Assembly: GCA_964604825.1 (NCBI GenBank)
Contig: CAZSAL010000046.1
Coordinates: 1-21,130, forward strand
Length of the DNA stretch: 21,130 bases
DNA from: CAZSAL01 sp964604825
Lineage (GTDB): Bacteria; Elusimicrobiota; Elusimicrobia; 2-01-FULL-59-12
Reading direction: 5' to 3'
Positions 14,185-21,130 of this stretch are shown in pieces. Every line of letters starts with the position of its first letter. The first letter of the stretch is position 1. Both the position numbers and the translations under genes were made by a program. The notes beneath the pieces were generated by a model. The model was not told the origin of the DNA, made no database searches, and worked only from the letters and a program-made list of their open reading frames with translations.

Positions 14185-16277
14185 CCCAGAAAGACGCCCT
14201 TCTGGAAATCGGCAGCGAGGAATTACCGGCGTCATTTATAGCTCCGGCGCTGCGGCAACTAAAGGAACTGGCCGGTAAATCTCTTTCCGAACAGCAAATC
14301 AGCTTCGGGACAGTAGAAGCATATGGTACGCCCAGGCGGTTGGCTCTGGTTATCACTCATCTGGCGCCTGTCTCCGAAGAAAGACGAATGGTTGTGCAGG
14401 GGCCGCCTGTGGACCGCGCGAAAGGCGCTGACGGCCAGTGGACGCCCGCCGCGCTCGGATTCGCACGGAAGCAGGGGGTAGACCCATCTGAGTTGACCGC
14501 TGAAGATGGACGGCTTTGCGTTGTTCATCACATTAAAGGGCGTACGGCGCGCGCGCTTCTTCAGGAACTTTTCCCCCAGTGGATTTCCAGGCTTGAATTT
14601 CCTAAATCCATGGTATGGGAAACAACACAGGTTCGCTATGCCCGTCCGGTCCGCTGGATCGCCGCCATGTATGGCCCTGATCTGGTCTCTTTTTCGCTCG
14701 CAGGCGTGCGCTCCGGACGTTTCAGCTACGGTCTGTATCTCCAATCTGCGAAAAAGGTGCCGATTGCTTCCGCAGGGAAATATGTTGCTCTTCTGAAGAA
14801 CCAGTGCGTACTGGTCGATCCTGCGGTAAGGCGCGAGGCGATCATAAGGCTTTGCGAACAGGCGGTTCGCCGCAGCCATGGACGCGCAATAATGCCGGAA
14901 GAGCTGCTTGACCAGGTGGTAAATCTTGTCGAACATCCTGTGGCTATTATGGGCGACTTCGATAAATCCTATTTAGATCTTCCCCGCGAGATTTTGACTA
15001 CCTGCCTGGAACATCATCAAAAATTTTTCCCTGTGGAAAAGACCGAAGGCAAGACGCTTTTGCCGCATTTTATCGGTATTCGAAACGGCATGTCTGTGCA
15101 TCAGGACACAGTACGGGAAGGGTATGAACGTGTTTTATCTGCGCGACTGGCGGACGCGCGGTTCTTTTTCGAGCATGATTGCAGAACGAAGCTGGCGGAT
15201 AAAACCGATCTGCTTAAAGGAGTAATGCTTCAGGGTTCTTTGGGAAGTCTTTTTGATAAAAAGGAACGAACTAAGAAAATTTTGGAAGCCTTGGCGGAGA
15301 AAATTAATAACCCGGTATGGATGTCCGGCGCCATGCGCGCGGCGGACCTCTGCAAGGCGGATCTTGTAACTGCTGTGGTGCGGGAATTCCCGGAACTCCA
15401 GGGCGTTATGGCCCGGATATACGCTCTTCACGACGGAGAAGATCCGGCCATATCGCAGGCTTTGGAAGAGCATTACTGGCCTGTTACCGTTGCCGGTAAT
15501 TTACCTGCTTCCGACCTGGGTTCAGCGCTGGCTCTGGCGGACAAGATCGATACTTTGGTGGGGGATTTCGCGGTAGGGCTTGTTCCAAGCGGATCCGCAG
15601 ACCCGTATGGATTGCGCCGGGTTGCCGCAGGTATCCTGCGCATTCTTGAAGATCGCAGATGGCCTCTTGTCGTTGAAGAGCTTGTTGCGGCGGCGTGGGA
15701 TGCTCTACCGGAAAATGTCCGCAGCGCCCGTCCCGCTGCCCGGGATGAGGTATTGCAGTTTCTGAAACAGCGGCTGGCCGTCCTGCTGGAAGAGCGTAAT
15801 TATCGTTTCGATGAAGTCGAAGCCATACTTGTCGGAGGAATCGGCCGGCTCCCAGATTCTATTGCCCGCCTTGATGCCCTGCATGGGATACGCAGCCGGG
15901 AAGAATTTGGAGCGCTTTCTGCGGCGTTTAAAAGGGCGATGAATATCGTCCGCCAGGCACAGCAAAAAGGAATTTTAGAAAGAGCTGGAGATGGCGCCCA
16001 GATCCAGGCTGAACATCTGAAGGAGAATGCCGAACAGGTTCTCTTCCGTTCATTGAATGATATTGATGGCCATATCACCCGCCTCATAGAGGCCGGAACT
16101 TACGCCGCGGCATTAGAGTCGATGGTCCCGTTGCGCGAACCGCTTGACCAGTTTTTTGATGGTGTAATGGTCATGGCAGACGACTCTGTTTTGCGCGCCA
16201 ACCGCCTGGCTCTGCTTACCAGGGTTGTAAATCTATTCCTGCGCATCGCTGACTTCTCCAAACTCCAAAATGCATGA
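14181..16277 (+). CDS. glyS: Glycyl-tRNA synthetase beta subunit
   Basis: A 698-residue protein from ATG 14181. The open frame continues upstream to 14025, but that extension lies inside glyQ and is not GlyS-like. The N-terminal ALLEIGSEELPASFI is the family hallmark. Further marks include TPRRLALVITHL, KSMVWETTQVRYARPVRWIA, LPREILTTCLEHHQKFFPV, RLADARFFFEHD and GLVPSGSADPYGLRRVAAGI. The C-terminal anticodon-binding/helical domain ends FFDGVMVMADD...RANRLALLTRVVNLFLRIADFSKL. The beta subunit supplies tRNA recognition for the alpha catalytic subunit. The 3' end overlaps the next gene by 8 bp. Confidence 0.97.
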   Translation: MTQKDALLEIGSEELPASFIAPALRQLKELAGKSLSEQQISFGTVEAYGTPRRLALVITHLAPVSEERRMVVQGPPVDRAKGADGQWTPAALGFARKQGVDPSELTAEDGRLCVVHHIKGRTARALLQELFPQWISRLEFPKSMVWETTQVRYARPVRWIAAMYGPDLVSFSLAGVRSGRFSYGLYLQSAKKVPIASAGKYVALLKNQCVLVDPAVRREAIIRLCEQAVRRSHGRAIMPEELLDQVVNLVEHPVAIMGDFDKSYLDLPREILTTCLEHHQKFFPVEKTEGKTLLPHFIGIRNGMSVHQDTVREGYERVLSARLADARFFFEHDCRTKLADKTDLLKGVMLQGSLGSLFDKKERTKKILEALAEKINNPVWMSGAMRAADLCKADLVTAVVREFPELQGVMARIYALHDGEDPAISQALEEHYWPVTVAGNLPASDLGSALALADKIDTLVGDFAVGLVPSGSADPYGLRRVAAGILRILEDRRWPLVVEELVAAAWDALPENVRSARPAARDEVLQFLKQRLAVLLEERNYRFDEVEAILVGGIGRLPDSIARLDALHGIRSREEFGALSAAFKRAMNIVRQAQQKGILERAGDGAQIQAEHLKENAEQVLFRSLNDIDGHITRLIEAGTYAAALESMVPLREPLDQFFDGVMVMADDSVLRANRLALLTRVVNLFLRIADFSKLQNA

Positions 16278-17082
16278 AGTGTGGCTGATATTTTCGAATA
16301 TTGCCCTGCCGCTCTGCGCGGGATTGACATTCCTGAGCCTGGCCCGCTATGCCGCGCATATCGCTCCCATGCGCTTTCTTGTGACTGGCGAAATTACCTA
16401 TAAGGGAGCGGCCTGGGGCTTTGCGTTTTTCGGCGTCTATCTCATCTGCCGTCCGCTGCAGGTTCTTCTGGGCCCGCACCCGATGCCGTCGATTGTCACC
16501 TGCGTCCGTGAGTTCTGCATGATGGCATTTTTTGCGCCGGCGGTTTTTCTGGCAATGATGAGTCTTTGTTTTGGGGCAAGTCATATACCGCGCAGGCTGA
16601 TCGCGGGGATTTTTCTGCTGGGGTTATCCTTAGGGCTCGCTTATGTTGTTCTCGAAACCAAGGCGATCCACGGTTCCGAAATTATTTTTTGGATCGGAAA
16701 CTATCCTGCCTACGACGGGCTGTGGTTCAATAACCCCGATCCGCGCAGCCAGGGCCTGATTCTGATTATTTATGTGCTCCAGCTCATTGACCCCGTCTTT
16801 ATTCTCCTATTGGCCGGGGTGATCGTTTTTCGGCATGCGCGGCACTACCCGCCGGGGAAACGCGAAATCTATAATAATATGCCTCGGAAACTCTATCTTC
16901 TTTCCGCAGCGGTCTTTGCATTTCCTTTCTCGATGTTTTTCGCCGGAGCTCTGGTTCTGTTCTTCCACGTCCGGTTTTCCTGGTGGCTTTATTACCTGGG
17001 CGCCCTCCTTTCAGGGCTGATCGAATCATTCAGTCTCCGTCTGCCCCTTCGTAAAGACGTTCAGGTCTCTGAACACGCATAA
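16270..17082 (+). CDS. Seven-TM membrane protein of unknown function
   Basis: The protein has 270 residues and about seven hydrophobic helices (7-25, 46-63, 81-100, 109-128, 163-187, 208-232 and 236-254). Short basic cytosolic loops (HARHYPPGKREIYNNMPRK) and a short polar loop at 130-160 (HGSEIIFWIGNYPAYDGLWF) are also visible. There is no catalytic or transporter motif that I recognise. The layout resembles 7TM sensor modules that precede histidine kinases or GGDEF domains, but nothing follows the last helix apart from a 16-residue tail, so it would be a stand-alone sensor or membrane partner. The ATG overlaps the glyS stop by 8 bp, so it is made with the synthetase. The next gene has its own promoter. 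Confidence 0.8.
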   Translation: MHEVWLIFSNIALPLCAGLTFLSLARYAAHIAPMRFLVTGEITYKGAAWGFAFFGVYLICRPLQVLLGPHPMPSIVTCVREFCMMAFFAPAVFLAMMSLCFGASHIPRRLIAGIFLLGLSLGLAYVVLETKAIHGSEIIFWIGNYPAYDGLWFNNPDPRSQGLILIIYVLQLIDPVFILLLAGVIVFRHARHYPPGKREIYNNMPRKLYLLSAAVFAFPFSMFFAGALVLFFHVRFSWWLYYLGALLSGLIESFSLRLPLRKDVQVSEHA

Positions 17083-17124
17083 TAAGGCCTTTCCTCCACT
17101 CCTTCAAAAACCCTTGAAAAACCA

Positions 17125-17152
17125 TTGCATTTTTAAATGAGGCCGTTATACT
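17125..17152 (+). promoter_or_regulatory. Promoter of the DUF192-gspE unit
   Basis: TTGCAT (17125-17130) and TATACT (17147-17152, 5/6 of consensus) are 16 bp apart. The -10 ends 13 nt before the DUF192 ATG, which gives a leader of about 7 nt. The region before it (17083-17124) holds only a weak TTCAA/TTGAA inverted repeat and no clear terminator. Confidence 0.5.
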
Positions 17153-17165
17153 CAGGACTGAGTCA

Positions 17166-17522
17166 ATGGTACTATGCGCAAAAAATCTAACGAGGAAGAC
17201 AGTACTGGCTGCGCAGGTAAAAGCTGTTTCCTCTTTGAAAGGCCGGCTTGTAGGGCTTATGGGACAAGCTTCGCTTGCAAAGGACAGCGGGTTGTATTTA
17301 ACGCCATGCACATCAGTACACATGTTTTTTATGAAATTTCCGATTGATGCCGTATTTTTAAGCAGAAAAGGAGCAGTGGTTTTCCAAACCACTCTTAAAC
17401 CTTGGCATATATCCCGTTGGGTGCCTGCTGCCTGCGGGGTTTTAGAATTGCCCGCAGGCACGCTTTCCCGCACAGGAACGCAGGTCGGAGATCTTCTTTC
17501 CCTGGAAGAAGGGGGGGGCTGA
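17166..17522 (+). CDS. DUF192 family protein
   Basis: This 118-residue gene product is a DUF192 domain from end to end. It has the opening NLTRKTVLAAQV, the GRLVGLMG turn, then GLYLTPCTSVHMFFMKFPID (42-61), followed by AVFLSRKGAVVFQ, the LKPWHISRW block (77-85) and the final VLELPAGTLS stretch. The C-[TR]-S-[VI]-H-[MT]-FFM-x-F-x-ID signature is unmistakable. The function of the family is not established. Unlike many members it has no signal peptide, so it is probably cytosolic. Its stop (TGA 17520-17522) shares one base with the gspE-like start, and the last codons are a run of G. The pairing with a secretion ATPase is unusual but says little about function. Confidence 0.93.
   Translation: MVLCAKNLTRKTVLAAQVKAVSSLKGRLVGLMGQASLAKDSGLYLTPCTSVHMFFMKFPIDAVFLSRKGAVVFQTTLKPWHISRWVPAACGVLELPAGTLSRTGTQVGDLLSLEEGGG
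17511..17518 (+). repeat. Run of eight G at the DUF192/gspE-like junction
   Basis: Eight consecutive G follow GAAGAA at the end of the DUF192 reading frame, one codon before its TGA. The run also carries the Shine-Dalgarno for the downstream ATG at 17522. A -1 slip (or a one-G gain) would move the ribosome out of the DUF192 frame into the secretion-ATPase frame through CTG-ATG, joining the proteins. Confidence 0.6.
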
Positions 17523-19273
17523 TGGCTATCCCTACAAAGAATGCGGCTTCCCGGAAAGCGTTGATAGATCTGTTTGTCAACAGAAAGCTCGCTACGGAGA
17601 CGCAGCTTCAGCCTGCTGTTGAAGAGTCACAAAGAAACGACAAACCGCTGCAGCAGGTCATTGTAGACCTTAATATTCTGGATAAGACGGTCGTTCTCAA
17701 AACTCTTTCGGACGAATGGCATATCAAGGCCGTCAATCTGGCGGAAATGGAGGTGGATCTCGATGTTGTAAGAATGATCCCCGAAACCACTGCCAGGCGC
17801 CATAAAGCCGTGCCTTTTGCCAAGGAAGAAAACGTTCTTTTCATCTCCATGGCGGAACCCCGCGACTTCTTCGCGGTGGAAGATATCCAGCTCCGTACCG
17901 GATTTGAGGTCCAACCCTACCTGGCTCTGCCGGCTGACATTTCCGTTCTTCTTGATAAGGCTTACGGCGCAGCCAATGTGCAGGCCATGGAAAACGTCAG
18001 CGTTGACGATTTATTAAAGGGTGTTTCGGGAGTCAGTTCCGAAGACGATCTTCATCTTCAGAAAACCGAAGAGGCGGTCGCGGATGTCGCTGAAGTATCC
18101 GCGGATGCGCCGGAAGTGGAAAAACTGGTGAATGCCGTGATTCTGGGCGCGCTTCAGCAGAAGGCTTCCGACATCCATATCGAACCATTTGATAAAAAAA
18201 TTATTCTCCGCTACAGGGTTGACGGTTCACTCCGCGAAGCGGGATTCAACCTGCCTTATACCTACCGTAACGCGTTGATCGCAAAGATCAAGATCATGAC
18301 GAATCAAATGGATATAACAGAGCACCGGAAGCCGCAGGATGGCCGCATCCAGGTTACCGCCAGGGGAAACCCCATTGAATTCCGCGTCAATGTCGTACCT
18401 ACGGTTTTCGGGGAATCCTGCGTCATGCGCGTTCTTGACCGCGCGTCCATTCAGATGGACATGGCTAAAATGGGATTCCTTCCCGATATCCTTGAATCTT
18501 TCCGGAATTTGATCAAACGTCCTTACGGGCTGATCCTCGTCTGTGGTCCTACGGGATCGGGTAAATCAACCACCCTTTATGCCGCCCTGAATTCAATCAA
18601 TACGCCGGATATGAAGATTCTCACGGCTGAAAACCCGGTGGAATACAACCTGCAGGGCATAGTGCAGGTAAACATCAATCAGGAAATCGGTTTTGATTTT
18701 GCCGCCGCGCTGCGGTCTTTCCTGCGGCAGGATCCTGATATTGTTATGGTGGGAGAAATCCGCGACAAGGAAACGGCGCAGATCGCGATGGAAGCGGCAA
18801 TGACCGGTCACCTGGTTTTTTCAACGATTCATACCAACGACGCTCCCAGCGCCGTGGCCCGCCTGCATGAAATGGGCATCCCAAGCTTTCTTGTTTCTTC
18901 TACTGTCGAAGGCGTTCTGGCTCAGCGTCTTGTGCGCCGGGTCTGCAAAGATTGCAAGGAGCCTATCAAACCCGACGAAGAGATGCTGCGGGTTTTTAGG
19001 GAAAACAATATCGATATTTCAAAAGCGACTTTTTACAAAGGCCGGGGATGCGGCGCCTGTAATCTTACCGGATACAAAGGGCGCGTCGGAATATTTGAAC
19101 TGCTCCTTGTCAGTCCCGCAATGCACAAACTTATTCTCACCGAAGTGGCCTCCGGCCCTATACGCGAACTTGCGCTCAAAGAAGGCATGCGCTCGCTTTT
19201 TCATGACGGGCTCATCAAAGTTACGGCAGGCCTCACCACCCTGGAAGAGGTTATCGCGGCAGCCGCAGCCTGA
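17522..19273 (+). CDS. Type II secretion / type IV pilus assembly ATPase (GspE/PilB family)
   Basis: Length is 583 residues from ATG 17522. An extension to 17402 lies inside DUF192 and is not family-like. The N-terminal region (1-150) is the GspE/PilB N-domain (ALIDLFVNRKLATETQLQPA...LDLDVVRMIPETTARRHKAVPF). The C-terminal hexameric ATPase has KASDIHIEP (214-222), Walker A GPTGSGKST (342-350), an Asp box AENPVEY (369-375), Walker B VMVGEIRD (408-415), a His box HLVFSTIHTND (430-440) and a zinc-binding tetracysteine (Cys475, Cys478, Cys510, Cys513). All catalytic motifs are intact. It powers pilus or pseudopilus assembly at the inner membrane. No gspF/pilC, pilin or secretin gene adjoins it, so which machine it serves is open. 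The Shine-Dalgarno is in the preceding G-run. Confidence 0.97.
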   Translation: MAIPTKNAASRKALIDLFVNRKLATETQLQPAVEESQRNDKPLQQVIVDLNILDKTVVLKTLSDEWHIKAVNLAEMEVDLDVVRMIPETTARRHKAVPFAKEENVLFISMAEPRDFFAVEDIQLRTGFEVQPYLALPADISVLLDKAYGAANVQAMENVSVDDLLKGVSGVSSEDDLHLQKTEEAVADVAEVSADAPEVEKLVNAVILGALQQKASDIHIEPFDKKIILRYRVDGSLREAGFNLPYTYRNALIAKIKIMTNQMDITEHRKPQDGRIQVTARGNPIEFRVNVVPTVFGESCVMRVLDRASIQMDMAKMGFLPDILESFRNLIKRPYGLILVCGPTGSGKSTTLYAALNSINTPDMKILTAENPVEYNLQGIVQVNINQEIGFDFAAALRSFLRQDPDIVMVGEIRDKETAQIAMEAAMTGHLVFSTIHTNDAPSAVARLHEMGIPSFLVSSTVEGVLAQRLVRRVCKDCKEPIKPDEEMLRVFRENNIDISKATFYKGRGCGACNLTGYKGRVGIFELLLVSPAMHKLILTEVASGPIRELALKEGMRSLFHDGLIKVTAGLTTLEEVIAAAAA

Positions 19274-19326
19274 TCTCCGCGTACCATTAGCTCATCTTCA
19301 GGGCCCATAAAATCACGTCCAACAGT

Positions 19327-19348
19327 CCCCAAAATATCTGGGGCTTTT
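19327..19348 (+). terminator. Weak terminator after the GspE/PilB-like gene
   Basis: CCCCA (19327-19331) and TGGGG (19339-19343) form a perfect five-pair stem with a seven-base loop, followed by CTTTT. It lies 53 bp past the stop. The stem is short but GC-rich. The position is right for the end of the DUF192-gspE unit. Confidence 0.4.
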
Positions 19349-19376
19349 GGTCTCGAATTCTTAGCCCTTCGCTCCA

Positions 19377-19405
19377 TTGATCTACCGATGAGGTTCCCTT
19401 AAACT
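19377..19405 (+). promoter_or_regulatory. Candidate promoter of the long terminal ORF
   Basis: TTGATC (19377-19382) and TAAACT (19400-19405) are 17 bp apart, each matching 4/6 of consensus. The expected start point (about 19412) is just before the hairpin at 19414, so the mRNA would begin with that stem-loop. Confidence 0.33.
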
Positions 19406-19413
19406 ATCACCTT

Positions 19414-19445
19414 GGACTGACCGCCGGTTCCTCAGGCGGTAGTCC
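19414..19445 (+). promoter_or_regulatory. 5'-UTR hairpin directly before the long terminal ORF
   Basis: GGACT (19414-19418) and ACCGCC (19420-19425) pair with GGCGGT (19435-19440) and AGTCC (19441-19445), with one bulged G and a nine-base loop. The stem has 11 perfect pairs. It ends 7 nt before the ATG at 19453, and no separate Shine-Dalgarno is present between it and the start. It may protect the 5' end, set translation level, or both. Confidence 0.5.
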
Positions 19446-19452
19446 ATATCTT

Positions 19453-21130
19453 ATGAGCGTTCTCAGGTTCTCGCGGCAGGCTTGTGTTTCCATCCTGGTA
19501 TTTACCATGGCGGCTGAATCCGTTACGGCCGCAGGTTTGCAGAGTATTTTCAATTCCGGCCGGTTCGAATCCTCCTCAGTAGTTTCAGAGCCCACGGACT
19601 CTCTTTTCGCTGGTCAGGCCCTCTCTCCCGGTTTGGCAGTGATGTCCTCAGTGCATAGTTTTGTCTCGGGAGTTTCTATCCGGTTAAAAGAGTCATTCGG
19701 GCGGGGCCGACTGGCAAGACATCAAAGTTCTTTCTGGAACGTCCTGGTCCCAGTCGCCGGATTCGCGGCGGCAATCGTGGCGGCGGGAACTCTTGGCGCG
19801 CATGATGCACCGGCTCATCTGGGGGGTGTTCCAGGTCACGGCCTACTGGCGAACGCCTTGCCGGCAGGACATCTTCTGCCCGTTGTCCCCCTCTTCGGAG
19901 TCGTTTCCGATAATTCGGATAACTCGGAAAAATGGACGGGGAAGTATGCCCCGGATTGTTTTGGTTTCACGTTCATGGAGATCCTATTGCGTCCCCTGGC
20001 AGGGTGGAGTTCGATTATTTCCCTCATTGTGTCCGTCGTACTTATTGGGGTAGACATATTTCTAGGTAAAACGCCGAGCGATTTTATGATGAATCTACAC
20101 TGTTGGGCCGTGGTTATCTTAATGGCTTCCAGTTGTGGATACTTTTCGGCCCTGAACATCTCTAAGGAAACACGTCAATCGTGGGACACTTTTCTCCATT
20201 TTTGCTTTCCGAAAGACGCTGCAGCCGACAAGATCGAACAAGGGAGGGTTTTGCGGCAATTCCTTCAGCCTGCTGAAGAATCGCCGTTTACCGTGGAGGT
20301 CATTTTGACGCAATGGCTGGACGCGCAGCCGGCAAAAGACAGGGCACGGACGCTGGAAACCCTGACGCTTCCTGAAGATCAACTGGTCCGCCTGCTGGAG
20401 GCCTCCATCGAAGATGATCTTCTAACGGGACGGCAAAAATTGACGGCTGCTTTGCAGGACATCCACCAACGCGTCAATCCCGGTTATAGTAACGGGTTCC
20501 ACCCCGTCAATGCGTTGGGCAATATCAATTGGGAAGGTGCTGAATACCTGGATTATTGGGATGGGAATCCTGCCGACGAGAAAAGGGCATACGACCTGAT
20601 CCTCCAGGTTCTCGATCCGTATTATAAAGATGTTTCTTTAGAGGGATTGCAGGAAGGAAAAACATTCCCCCAGAAGTACGACTGCGTCCCGGAGACCGTT
20701 TCCTCCTTGCGAGACCTTGTTCCCTATTGCCAGGTCTACCGCGATGAAACTAAGAATTATATGGCCGCGCTTCGCAAGGTTCGAAATGAGGTTCTGAAGG
20801 CACGGAAGACGAAGGACAAGGGCTGGGCGAAAATATGGGAGATCGATGATCCTCAGGAACAGGCCAGACAGGTGATGGAGGTCTTTGGCTATCGATCAGT
20901 CGATCCGAGATACGCGAGTGAGGACACCTGGATTCGTTGGGTTCATCCGAAAGTCAAGGCCTTGCCTGGGATTCTACGTGAACTCAAACTAGAGGAATCT
21001 ATATTGAGCTATGAGCGGAAGTCCTTGCTGGCACGGGTTCAGGCATTCCATCGGTTCGCAACAGAATTCCGAAGACGTTACGAGGGAAGACGCGCTGGGA
21101 TTCCTCGCGGAACTCAATCCCCGGAAGCGT
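19453..21130 (+). CDS. Long exported/membrane protein of unknown function (3' end outside window)
   Basis: The frame is open from a stop at 19378-19380 through the right edge. The first ATG is at 19453, which gives at least 559 residues with no stop. The N-terminus looks like a signal sequence (SRQACVSILVFTMAAESVTA). A Ser-rich stretch follows (38-75), then hydrophobic helices at about 95-115, 183-205 and 216-235. From about 240 the chain is polar and largely helical, with a possibly globular block NPGYSNGFHPVNALGNINW (342-360) and many charged helices (KNYMAALRKVRNEVLKA, ILRELKLEESILSYERKSLL). Topology would put the polar part on one side of a membrane, possibly cytosolic or periplasmic. I recognise no domain and no catalytic motif. 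In some uncultured lineages, such as Omnitrophota, very long proteins with this kind of start are common, so this may be the N-terminal part of a giant protein. That is inference. Confidence 0.78.
   Translation, partial: MSVLRFSRQACVSILVFTMAAESVTAAGLQSIFNSGRFESSSVVSEPTDSLFAGQALSPGLAVMSSVHSFVSGVSIRLKESFGRGRLARHQSSFWNVLVPVAGFAAAIVAAGTLGAHDAPAHLGGVPGHGLLANALPAGHLLPVVPLFGVVSDNSDNSEKWTGKYAPDCFGFTFMEILLRPLAGWSSIISLIVSVVLIGVDIFLGKTPSDFMMNLHCWAVVILMASSCGYFSALNISKETRQSWDTFLHFCFPKDAAADKIEQGRVLRQFLQPAEESPFTVEVILTQWLDAQPAKDRARTLETLTLPEDQLVRLLEASIEDDLLTGRQKLTAALQDIHQRVNPGYSNGFHPVNALGNINWEGAEYLDYWDGNPADEKRAYDLILQVLDPYYKDVSLEGLQEGKTFPQKYDCVPETVSSLRDLVPYCQVYRDETKNYMAALRKVRNEVLKARKTKDKGWAKIWEIDDPQEQARQVMEVFGYRSVDPRYASEDTWIRWVHPKVKALPGILRELKLEESILSYERKSLLARVQAFHRFATEFRRRYEGRRAGIPRGTQSPEA

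Noticed and set aside
14259..14936. 225-aa minus-strand open frame inside glyS
   Set aside because: It is fully contained in a conserved glyS coding region, its protein has no family features, and it is Arg/Pro/Ser-rich as expected of a shadow frame.
17402..17521. N-terminal extension of the GspE/PilB-like gene
   Set aside because: The 40 extra residues are the DUF192 coding region read in another frame. The ATG at 17522 follows a good Shine-Dalgarno.
19274..19452. tRNA or small RNA gene after the GspE/PilB-like gene
   Set aside because: A stretch resembling a T-arm (TCTCGAATTC) is present, but no acceptor, D or anticodon stems can be formed on either strand. Only a weak terminator, a promoter candidate and a hairpin are supported.
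1..21130. Mobile elements, CRISPR arrays, toxin-antitoxin or known defence genes
   Set aside because: No transposase, integrase, regularly spaced direct repeats or recognisable defence domains are found in the coding frames I examined.

Overview
The window looks like a chromosomal stretch of a Gram-negative-type (diderm), uncultured-lineage bacterium. It has a PorV/PorQ-type outer-membrane barrel, a FlgD-like/T9SS-CTD-like surface domain, a GspE/PilB secretion ATPase, alpha2beta2 glycyl-tRNA synthetase and an AspRS of the non-discriminating type. This mix, plus a very long secreted/membrane ORF running off the right edge, would fit groups such as Omnitrophota or Elusimicrobiota. That placement is inference only: no rRNA gene is present. 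I see no tRNA, rRNA, CRISPR array, transposase or integrase.

Left arm (1-5321). The 3' end of a membrane glycosyltransferase-like gene (+) converges on a four-gene minus-strand operon. In transcription order this is a sensor histidine kinase (4701-3223), a 114-aa exported protein that is almost only a FlgD-like/CTD-like domain, a PorV/PorQ-like barrel with a C-terminal TPR, and an exported TPR protein. Genes two to four are translationally coupled by 4-8 bp overlaps. Upstream and on the same strand is a secreted 179-aa protein of unknown function with a GTG start, divergent from aspS.

Central arm (5399-17082, +). aspS and a LysM lipoprotein precede a conserved housekeeping cluster: phoH-like ATPase, 7TM-HD phosphohydrolase, ybeY, two tandem CNNM/CBS proteins, recO, glyQ, glyS and a stand-alone 7-TM protein. 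Most junctions are 1-8 bp overlaps. The order resembles the Firmicutes-type phoH-yqfF-ybeY-dgkA-cdd-era-recO-glyQS cluster, but era, dgkA and cdd are absent and two CNNM/CBS paralogues sit in their place. The HD protein lacks the large extracytoplasmic 7TMR-HDED domain. The only two real gaps in the run (ybeY to CNNM, recO to glyQ) each hold a strong hairpin ending at or near the next start codon.

Right arm (17083-21130, +). A promoter drives a DUF192 protein overlapping a GspE/PilB-family ATPase by 1 bp, with a run of eight G at the junction. After a weak terminator, a promoter and 5'-terminal hairpin precede an ORF starting at 19453 that is still open at the window end after 559 codons. It has a signal-like N-terminus and three hydrophobic segments, and I do not recognise its family.

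Most promising leads: the histidine kinase / CTD-like domain / PorV-barrel-TPR / TPR operon; the start-codon-adjacent hairpins; the HDED-less HD phosphohydrolase; the G8 frameshift site; and the unrecognised long terminal ORF.
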